Below are positions 43,364-50,528 of a DNA stretch of 52,660 nt, one piece after another (position 1 is the stretch's first letter; each line of letters begins with the position of its first letter). The notes under the pieces were generated by a model that worked only from the letters and a program-made list of their open reading frames with translations, was not told where the DNA came from and did no database searches. This DNA comes from Bryobacterales bacterium. GTDB lineage: Bacteria; Acidobacteriota; Terriglobia; Bryobacterales; Bryobacteraceae. Location of the stretch: assembly GCA_025463005.1 (NCBI GenBank), contig JAOAPR010000117.1:1-52660 (forward strand). Direction: 5' to 3'. Made by a program: the position numbers and the translations under genes.

Positions 43364-44649
43364 GGCAGCACCTGGTTGAGCGCGCGCATCTGCTCGGCAA
43401 ATTTCGGGGCGTTGTACGCTGACGGATTCTCTACCTGCTGAAACAGCGCCCGCAGTCCGGCTCGGATCTGCGTATCGTTGGCCGCGGGCGTCTGAGATAC
43501 GGAGGCGAGGTAAAGCGCCTGGAGCGCCATGGCTGCCTGTTCCGCAGCACGCTCGCCCTGCCGCGAAATGTAGTCGCCATCCCGCGCGATGGCCTGAAGC
43601 AAGCGCTGGGTACGCGCCTGATCGAACGGTGCGGCCGCTATCTGCTGCGCCAGACGGCCCGCTATTTCGGACGTCGCTCGCGCTTGTGCGGCGGCCTGCG
43701 TGCGGTCCGCGTTTCCCGAGCTCATGATCGCGTACAGCTTTTCGACTTCCGTTTCCAGACGGCGGCCGCCCTCGCGATCCACCTCGTTTACGATCTGGCG
43801 GAGCACAGCGTACCTCGACACGTTCCAGGGCGGGTTTCCGGCGCGGCGTCCGGCGTATCCAAGCTCCTGGCGCCAGCTATTCTCGGCATTGGTCAGACTG
43901 TGGTGGCACGCGAAGCAATCGAGGTCAGCGAACTCGGGCCAGGCTTTCGCTTGGGCTTTGCTTTGGGTGTCGCGGGCGACGCGCTGCAACTGCTCGCGTA
44001 ATTGAACGGCCTGACCTGTTGCCAGCATGCGAACGTCGACGAAAGGATCCTCTTCCTTCCAGTGGCGCGGCATCGCAGCCGTGAACGACGCGAGTTCGAA
44101 GTACAAATCCGGATGTCCGGCGGCGATCATCTCATGGTCGACAGCCTTGTCCGCGCTGCCCAGGTGACAGGTGAGGCAATTCTCAGCGCGACGCACGGGA
44201 TCGCGCAGGTCGCGCATTCCGGCCGCGATAGAGCGTTCGTGCGTCCAGCCGCGCGTCGTGTGCGGACCCAGCCAGTTCGACGCTGGACCATGGCAGGATT
44301 CGCAACTCACGCCGTCAGTGGAATCGAACGTCCTCGCCCGCTCGGCCTCAGGGACGCTAAGCGCGTGGCACCCGAGACACTTCGGCGCGGCATCCGCTTT
44401 CTCGACCCCCAGAATCTTGGCCATGCGCACGGCCACGGGATTGGCCAGCGCCGCAAACGCGTGCGCGTGCTTGTCCTTGACCACCCACGTGCTGTACTCG
44501 TTCTGCTGTACGGAAGTGTTGGTGCGAATCTGCACTCCCCCGTGACAACTGGGCGAGGCACACGAACCGGGCCCGGTATATTTGGGCGGCTCCGCGGTCT
44601 GAGCGAGCAACATACCAGACCACAACACCAGCCATACAGCTAGATGCAT
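43360..44649 (-). CDS. Five-haem periplasmic cytochrome c (c554-like)
   Basis: This 429-residue protein has a signal peptide (ends near residue 18). It carries five haem-attachment sites: an unusual CX4CH (Cys30, Cys35, His36), CLGCH (91-95), CESCH (116-120), CLTCH (158-162) and CFACH near residue 226. The layout resembles the cytochrome c554 family. ATG 44649 follows GAGAGGAAAC. The frame continues open to 45774 but only on the antisense of the NuoEF gene. It is divergent from the redox operon (54 bases) and heads a unit with the GlcG-like gene, so it may exchange electrons with that system. Confidence 0.85.
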   Translation of the reverse strand: MHLAVWLVLWSGMLLAQTAEPPKYTGPGSCASPSCHGGVQIRTNTSVQQNEYSTWVVKDKHAHAFAALANPVAVRMAKILGVEKADAAPKCLGCHALSVPEAERARTFDSTDGVSCESCHGPASNWLGPHTTRGWTHERSIAAGMRDLRDPVRRAENCLTCHLGSADKAVDHEMIAAGHPDLYFELASFTAAMPRHWKEEDPFVDVRMLATGQAVQLREQLQRVARDTQSKAQAKAWPEFADLDCFACHHSLTNAENSWRQELGYAGRRAGNPPWNVSRYAVLRQIVNEVDREGGRRLETEVEKLYAIMSSGNADRTQAAAQARATSEIAGRLAQQIAAAPFDQARTQRLLQAIARDGDYISRQGERAAEQAAMALQALYLASVSQTPAANDTQIRAGLRALFQQVENPSAYNAPKFAEQMRALNQVLP

Positions 44650-44703
44650 GTTTCCTCTCACGATACTCGATGAGCCACGTCGACAACAAATGGCCCCGGG
44701 ATA

Positions 44704-46407
44704 ATGATCGGGGGTCCAGCCGACTATAATTACGGTTTGATCTTCGATGACCTGAGGGAGATTCAGCGCCAGTACGGCTATTTGCCTGCCGATCAACTGG
44801 AGGCTCTCTCGCGGCGCTCCCAAATTCCGCTGCCGCACATCAACGGAGTCGCCGATTTCTTTCCGCATTTTCACCTGTCGCCTCCGCCACGCGTCACGGT
44901 TCAGGTATGCGCGGATATGTCCTGCCATCTGCGCGGCGCCGACGAACTTCGCCGGGACTTGTCGCGGCGGTTCAATGTGATGAGCGACCGAGACATTGCC
45001 ATCACCGACGTCTCGTGTCTGGGCCAATGCGATGGCGCGCCGGCGGTGCGCATCAATGACCACTCCTTTCGCCACGTGAGCGCTCCGCAAGCCGAGGCGA
45101 TCGCGATCGGCGCGCTCGGCGGGAGTGAAATTCGGGCGTTGGACGCTGAGCCACGACGGAACTGCCTGGAGGCCGATCCCTACCAGAACTCGGAACCGTA
45201 TGGTGCGCTTCGAAAGCTGGCCGAAACGCGCGACTTCGATGGAGTGATCGCGCAGCTTAAGGCCGCCGGGCTGTCGGGCCTGGGCGGCGCTGGATTCCCA
45301 ACCGGCGTCAAATGGGAAGCGGTACGAAAAACGCCTGCCGCGGAAAAGTACGTCATCTGCAACGCCGATGAGAGCGAGCCGGGCACCATCAAGGACCGCT
45401 TCATCCTGGGAAATCTCACCCACCTGGTGATCGAAGGCATGATCGTCGCCGGGCTGGTGACGGGGGCGCGCAAAGGGATCCTGTACATTCGCCACGAATA
45501 CGAGCCACAGGAACACTTGATCGCGGAAGAGATTCGCCGGTGTTATGAAAACGGATTGCTCGGCCCGCGCGTTTGCGGTTCGGATCTGCAATTCGATCTG
45601 GAACTCTTTGTCAGTCCTGGGGGATATATCTGCGGCGAAGAGACAGCGCTGATCGAAGCAATCGAAGGCAAGCGCGCCGAGCCGCGCAATAAACCGCCGT
45701 TTCCCGTCTACGAAGGCTTGTGGGGCAAACCGACCGCGCTCAACAACGTCGAAACCTTTGCCAACGTCCCGCAAATCCTCGTCAATGGCGTGGACTGGTA
45801 CAAATCGCAGGGCGTGAACGGGTGCGCGGGGCTAAAATTTATCGGCGTCAGCGGCGACGTTCGCCAACCAGGCGTCTATCTGATCCCGATGGGAACGCCG
45901 ATGGAAGAGGTGATCTTTCAGCATGGCGGCGGAATTGAGGGCGGCAAGCGTCTCAAGGCGTTCGCACCATCGGGCCCCTCGTCTGGGTATTTGCCGGCAT
46001 CGATGGTAGACGTCCGAATCGACTTCAAGTCGCTGGCAGCAGCGGGCTCCATGATGGGATCGGCCGCGATCGTGGTCTGCGCCCAGGGCCGCTGCATGCT
46101 CGATATGGCGCTGAATGCGGTGCGCTTCTTTCGCAACGAATCCTGCGGGAAGTGCGTGCCGTGCCGCAACGGCTCGCAGAAGATGACCGATATTCTGATG
46201 GGTTGGACTCAGGGCAAGGGCGCCGCCGCCGACATGGCTTTGCTCGATGAACTAGCGGAAGCCATGAAGCTCGCTTCCATCTGCGGCCTTGGACAGTTCG
46301 CGCACTCGCCCATCACATCGGTGATCAAACATTTCAGGCCGGAAGTGGAAGCGCACATTTTGGAGCATCGTTGTCCAGAGGGCGTGTGCCCGATGCGAGA
46401 AGCATGA
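44704..46407 (+). CDS. NuoE-NuoF fusion: NAD(P)H-oxidising diaphorase subunit
   Basis: This 567-residue protein fuses a thioredoxin-like [2Fe-2S] NuoE domain (Cys69, Cys74, Cys105, Cys109) to a NuoF domain. The NuoF part has FMN and NAD(H) sites (GLGGAGFPTGVKW 192-204; NADESEPGTIKDR 220-232) and an N3-type [4Fe-4S] site (Cys481, Cys484, Cys487, Cys527). It lacks the C-terminal ferredoxin extensions of HydB. It should oxidise NADH or NADPH in the cytoplasm and pass electrons to the next protein. Its stop overlaps the next ATG by 4 bases. It leads a four-gene redox operon. Confidence 0.9.
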   Translation: MIGGPADYNYGLIFDDLREIQRQYGYLPADQLEALSRRSQIPLPHINGVADFFPHFHLSPPPRVTVQVCADMSCHLRGADELRRDLSRRFNVMSDRDIAITDVSCLGQCDGAPAVRINDHSFRHVSAPQAEAIAIGALGGSEIRALDAEPRRNCLEADPYQNSEPYGALRKLAETRDFDGVIAQLKAAGLSGLGGAGFPTGVKWEAVRKTPAAEKYVICNADESEPGTIKDRFILGNLTHLVIEGMIVAGLVTGARKGILYIRHEYEPQEHLIAEEIRRCYENGLLGPRVCGSDLQFDLELFVSPGGYICGEETALIEAIEGKRAEPRNKPPFPVYEGLWGKPTALNNVETFANVPQILVNGVDWYKSQGVNGCAGLKFIGVSGDVRQPGVYLIPMGTPMEEVIFQHGGGIEGGKRLKAFAPSGPSSGYLPASMVDVRIDFKSLAAAGSMMGSAAIVVCAQGRCMLDMALNAVRFFRNESCGKCVPCRNGSQKMTDILMGWTQGKGAAADMALLDELAEAMKLASICGLGQFAHSPITSVIKHFRPEVEAHILEHRCPEGVCPMREA

Positions 46408-48560
46408 GCGACCTGCGTCTTACCGATCTTCATCTCACAATCGATGGGCACGCTATCACGGTGCCGAGCGGCACGACCGTGTTCGATGCCGCGCGGCTCC
46501 AGGGCATCGCCATCCCGACGCTCTGTCATCAGCAAAACGAAACGCCGGTGGGCGTCTGCCGGCTATGCGTCGTGGAAGCGGGCGGACGTGTCTTGAGCGC
46601 GTCTTGCGTGCGGCCTGCCGAGGAAGGCATGACGGTCTCCACCAACTCCGACAAGGTTCGCAACGTGCGGCGCACGCTGCTCGAGCTGCTGATGGCGGAT
46701 CATCCTTCACCGTGCGCTCGTCAAAACCAGTCGGGCGACTGCGAGCTGGAAACGCTGGCTCGTCAGGAAGGTCTCAACGGCTCGCGCTTTTCGAAGCGCC
46801 TGTCGCCCCGCGGCCAGGACGATTCGTCGCCGGCCATCGCGGTGGATCACGAGGCCTGCATCCTCTGCGACCGCTGCATTCGAGGCTGCGGCGAGATCCG
46901 CAACAATTTCGTGCTGGGCCGCCGCGGCAAGGGTTTCAACGCGGGGATCGCCTTTGATCTGAACCGCCCGATGGGTAACTCGGCTTGCGTTTCCTGCGGC
47001 GAATGCGTGGTCTCTTGCCCCACCGGCGCGCTGACCAATAAGTTCGTAGTGCAGACAGAGCTCGGCGGCGAGCCGGCTGAGGTCGAGGACCTGCTCAAGC
47101 TTCCGTACTTCCAGAACATTTCGGGCACGTTCCTGGAGCTGAATCGTAACGCGGTGGTTCGTCGCCATTTTCGCGCCGGCGATATCATCTGCCGCGAAGG
47201 CGAGTACGGATCCACTGCGTTCTACATTTTGGATGGCACAGCCCAAGTGTTTCTCTCGACGCCCATCGCGCACGTTCACACCGAGGGCGGGGCTAATGGA
47301 TTCTTTCAGCGTCTGGGCAGCCGGCTGCTCGGCCGCAAGCAGGATCGCCGCGAAGGGGAAGTTAACCGGCGCACCATACCGATCGACGCCTCAGTAGATC
47401 TGCCGTACGACAACCCGGTAGCTGAACTCGGTCCCGGCGACCTGTTCGGCGAGATGACCTGCATGAGTCTCTACCCGCGCTCGGCGACTGTGCGAGCGTC
47501 GACGGACTGCATCATGTATGAAATGTTGCGGAACGTCCTCGACATCATGCAGCGCAACAAGAACATCAAGGGACGCTTGGATGAGAATTATCGGCGGCGT
47601 GCGCTGCAAGATCACCTCAAGAACGTTCCGCTGTTCGCTTCTCTCACTCCCGAATTCATCGATTCGCTGCGCGATCGCGTGGAGCTCGTGCGGTTTGGGA
47701 AGGGCGACGTGATTTGCCGGCAGGGCGACGTGGCCGACAGTTTCTATCTGATCCGCATCGGCTTCGTGAAGGTCTCCGAGGACCATCCGCAGGGCGAGCT
47801 GGTGCTCAATTATCTGGGACGCGGCGGGTATTTCGGCGAAATCGGCTTGTTGGGAATGGGGGTAGGGGGCGGTGGACGACGCACGGCCACCTGCGCGGCA
47901 CTCGATCACGTGGAGGTGGTCCGCATCGCAGCCGAAGACTTCCAACGCATGGTGGATTCCTTCCCCGACATCCGCCGCAGTCTGGAAACGGTTGCCGCCA
48001 AGAATCTGGAGCAGAATCGCCAGCGCATGGCGCGAACAATCGATGTGCCGCTCGATAAGTTCCTCGCGCAGGGATTGATGGAAGCGCAGAGCCTGCTGGT
48101 TCTGGATCTCGAAAAGTGCACCCGCTGCGACGCTTGTGTGCGCGCCTGCGCCGATGCGCATGATGGCGTCACGCGCCTGATCCGCGAAGGATTGCGCTTC
48201 GAAAACTACCTGGTCGCGACCTCCTGCCGCCAGTGCCGCGATCCGCTCTGCATGGTGGGGTGTCCAGTGGGCGCGATCCGGCGCCGCCAGTCTCTCGAGG
48301 TCATCATCGAGGACTGGTGCATCGGCTGTGGCCTGTGCGCGAAAAGCTGCCCCTATGGCAACATTACGCTGCATCCGTTCGAAGTGACCATCGATAATCC
48401 CGACGCGCCGGGCAAGCGGGCCGTGGTGACTAAGCAGAAGGCAACGTCGTGCGATCTCTGCACCGAACACGCCGAACCGAGCTGCGTATACGCCTGCCCA
48501 CACGATGCGGCTCATCGTGTGGATCCGAATCAGTTCTTCCAGTCCGTGATTTCCGGGTAA
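46404..48560 (+). CDS. NuoG-like / double cyclic-nucleotide-binding / ferredoxin fusion protein
   Basis: This 718-residue protein combines three parts. Residues 1-215 are NuoG/HydA-like: [2Fe-2S] Cys41, Cys52, Cys55, Cys68; a His-Cys3 site with His100, Cys104, Cys113 but Gln107 in place of its middle Cys; two [4Fe-4S] sites (Cys152/155/158/162 and Cys195/198/201/205). Residues 233-385 and 408-530 are cyclic-nucleotide-binding domains. Both keep the phosphate-cassette FGE (348-350, 477-479) and Arg (359, 493) followed by Ser/Thr-Ala; the first has a 50-residue insertion. Residues 565-718 are a DmsB/HybA-like ferredoxin with four [4Fe-4S] sites. No molybdenum or hydrogenase domain is present. 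Electron flow may be gated by cAMP or cGMP (inference). Confidence 0.9.
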   Translation: MSDLRLTDLHLTIDGHAITVPSGTTVFDAARLQGIAIPTLCHQQNETPVGVCRLCVVEAGGRVLSASCVRPAEEGMTVSTNSDKVRNVRRTLLELLMADHPSPCARQNQSGDCELETLARQEGLNGSRFSKRLSPRGQDDSSPAIAVDHEACILCDRCIRGCGEIRNNFVLGRRGKGFNAGIAFDLNRPMGNSACVSCGECVVSCPTGALTNKFVVQTELGGEPAEVEDLLKLPYFQNISGTFLELNRNAVVRRHFRAGDIICREGEYGSTAFYILDGTAQVFLSTPIAHVHTEGGANGFFQRLGSRLLGRKQDRREGEVNRRTIPIDASVDLPYDNPVAELGPGDLFGEMTCMSLYPRSATVRASTDCIMYEMLRNVLDIMQRNKNIKGRLDENYRRRALQDHLKNVPLFASLTPEFIDSLRDRVELVRFGKGDVICRQGDVADSFYLIRIGFVKVSEDHPQGELVLNYLGRGGYFGEIGLLGMGVGGGGRRTATCAALDHVEVVRIAAEDFQRMVDSFPDIRRSLETVAAKNLEQNRQRMARTIDVPLDKFLAQGLMEAQSLLVLDLEKCTRCDACVRACADAHDGVTRLIREGLRFENYLVATSCRQCRDPLCMVGCPVGAIRRRQSLEVIIEDWCIGCGLCAKSCPYGNITLHPFEVTIDNPDAPGKRAVVTKQKATSCDLCTEHAEPSCVYACPHDAAHRVDPNQFFQSVISG

Positions 48561-48561
48561 T

Positions 48562-49359
48562 ATGCGCATCGACCGCACACATCGGCCGTGGCTGGTGGGA
48601 ACGATCGTCGCGTTCCTCGCGGCGGTGATCGTCTATCTCCCGTACGTGTTACGGACACCCGGCGGACCGCGCGGCGGAACAGCGGTCGGCCTGGCCTTCG
48701 GAATCGCAGGATACGCCGTGATGCTGTTCGAAGGACTGCTGGGCGCGCGCAAGAAGGTTCCGGTATGGCGGTTGGGCCGGACTCAAAAGTGGATGCGCGG
48801 GCATCTGTGGCTGGGCGTTCTGACGTTGCCGCTCATCTTGTTTCACGCAGGCTTTGCTGTCCGGGGCGCGCTTACGGCCGTGCTGATGGTGCTTCTGGTC
48901 ATAGTGGTAGCGAGTGGGATTTTGGGCGCAATTCTGCAACACTACCTTCCCCGCTTGCTCACGACGCGAGTGCCCATGGAGACCATCTACGAAGAGATCC
49001 CGCACGTCCGCGCGCAGCTTCGTGAAGAGGCGGACCAGTTGGTGACAACACTGGCAGTCGAGGCCGAGCACGACGATAAAGTTCGATTTCGTGAAACCTA
49101 CGCTAATTCCATCCGGCCATTTCTGGAAGCTCCTGAGACGGCAGCATCTCCACTTTTCGAATCGTTGCGGCGAACAACACCCGCGGCTCTGCATCAAGCT
49201 CTGGAGGATCTGGAGAACATCTGCGAAGAGGAACGCCAGCTCAGCCGCCAGCGCCGTTTGTACCACTGGCTTCAAGCCTGGTTGTTAGTGCATGTCCCGC
49301 TTTCGGTCGGACTACTGGTGCTGGGCGGCATTCACGCCGTTATGGCGCTACGGTACTGA
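48562..49359 (+). CDS. Membrane cytochrome b-like protein, two predicted haems
   Basis: This 265-residue protein has about five membrane spans (near 10-30, 42-60, 82-100, 105-126, 238-262). Histidines His81 and His95 in one span and His244 and His258 in another are each 14 residues apart. Such bis-His pairs typically hold two b haems stacked across the membrane. The central loop (about 130-235) is charged and probably cytoplasmic. I do not recognise the family by name. It begins 1 base after the Fe-S fusion stop and would carry electrons between it and the periplasmic decahaem cytochrome, perhaps via quinone. Confidence 0.8.
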   Translation: MRIDRTHRPWLVGTIVAFLAAVIVYLPYVLRTPGGPRGGTAVGLAFGIAGYAVMLFEGLLGARKKVPVWRLGRTQKWMRGHLWLGVLTLPLILFHAGFAVRGALTAVLMVLLVIVVASGILGAILQHYLPRLLTTRVPMETIYEEIPHVRAQLREEADQLVTTLAVEAEHDDKVRFRETYANSIRPFLEAPETAASPLFESLRRTTPAALHQALEDLENICEEERQLSRQRRLYHWLQAWLLVHVPLSVGLLVLGGIHAVMALRY

Positions 49360-49362
49360 TCT

Positions 49363-50523
49363 ATGGCCGGACGAACCAGAACCACCAAGAAGCTAGCGCA
49401 GCGCATCGACCTGAATTATTTCAAGCGCACGTATCCGATCCCGCGCTGGAAGCGCATTTTGAGTATCGCCGCCGCCGGTCTGGGCGTCGCGTGGTTTGGC
49501 TGGGCCGGTCTGACCGGCAAGCAGAGCGCGTTCAACGCCGGACCCCTGGCGCAAGGCCACGCGATTCTCACCAACAACTGCTCGTCCTGTCACGTCGCCA
49601 CCGGTGGATTCGGAACCAAAGTCACCGAGACCGCGTGCCTGGTCTGTCATAACGCGCCGATGCATCAGGCCAAGCAAACGTTCACGCCGGCCTGCACATC
49701 TTGCCACGTCGAGCATCAGGGGGCGTTTCGTTTGGCTGCCACCAGCGAAGCTTCGTGTACGCAGTGCCACAGCAGTCTGAAAACCACCGACGGTCGGACC
49801 CGGTTCGCCGCCAGCATCGCGTCATTTAATAGTGGACATCCGGATTTCGACGCGGTGCGGTCCGGACACGCGCCTGATCCCGGGACGATCAAGCTTAGCC
49901 ACCAGGTCCACTTGAAGAACGACCTGAGGGGACCCGACGGACCCGTGCAGCTTCAGTGCGTCGACTGCCATCGTCCGGCTTCCCACACGCGCAACGCTCC
50001 GATGGCGGCAGTGAACTACACGACGCATTGCGCCAGTTGCCATCCGCTTGTGTTCGACAGCCGCTTCACGGAGCCTGCTCCGCATCAGGAGACGAAAATC
50101 GTGCACGACTATGTAGTTCGGAAATACACCGAAGCAAATCAAGGAAACATCGCGCAGAGGGTCGAGGAGGCTGAGCGGCTCTTATGGCAGAAGTCGTGCA
50201 AGGAATGCCACGTGCTTACGTATCCGGCTCCGGGCACGCGTCCTGAAATTCTGAAATCTGCGATTCCGATCCGATGGATGACGCACGCCAAGTTCGATCA
50301 CGAGGCTCACCAGCTCGTGACATGTACGGAGTGTCATGCGCAAGCCAAAACGAGCAACAATACCGCGGATGTGTTGCTCCCCGGCATCGCGACCTGCCAG
50401 AAGTGCCACAGCGGCGGGCGGGTAGCCGCGGATTCCCGGTGCTCGGAGTGCCACGATTATCACGATTGGTCGAAAGCTAAGCCCGCGTCGAGCGTGCACG
50501 CGATCACTGATTTCGCGCGTTAG
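49363..50523 (+). CDS. Ten-haem cytochrome c with N-terminal membrane anchor
   Basis: This 386-residue protein has an uncleaved-looking anchor (about residues 30-50, ILSIAAAGLGVAWFGWAG) and ten CxxCH motifs: CSSCH, CLVCH, CTSCH, CTQCH, CVDCH, CASCH, CKECH, CTECH, CQKCH, CSECH. The pairs and the many extra His suggest bis-His low-potential haems, like c3/c7 or NrfH-like modules. It should face the periplasm and accept electrons from the membrane protein, starting 3 bases before it. The final acceptor is unknown. It converges with the LVIVD gene (5-base gap). Confidence 0.88.
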   Translation: MAGRTRTTKKLAQRIDLNYFKRTYPIPRWKRILSIAAAGLGVAWFGWAGLTGKQSAFNAGPLAQGHAILTNNCSSCHVATGGFGTKVTETACLVCHNAPMHQAKQTFTPACTSCHVEHQGAFRLAATSEASCTQCHSSLKTTDGRTRFAASIASFNSGHPDFDAVRSGHAPDPGTIKLSHQVHLKNDLRGPDGPVQLQCVDCHRPASHTRNAPMAAVNYTTHCASCHPLVFDSRFTEPAPHQETKIVHDYVVRKYTEANQGNIAQRVEEAERLLWQKSCKECHVLTYPAPGTRPEILKSAIPIRWMTHAKFDHEAHQLVTCTECHAQAKTSNNTADVLLPGIATCQKCHSGGRVAADSRCSECHDYHDWSKAKPASSVHAITDFAR

Positions 50524-50528
50524 GGCCG

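Noticed and set aside
44650-45774. Upstream extension of the five-haem cytochrome frame
   Set aside because: It covers the NuoEF gene in antisense. The signal peptide and ribosome-binding site at ATG 44649 mark the real start.
47391-48578. Leftward 395-codon ORF opposite the Fe-S fusion gene
   Set aside because: It is a shadow of a gene with complete Cys motifs on the plus strand.
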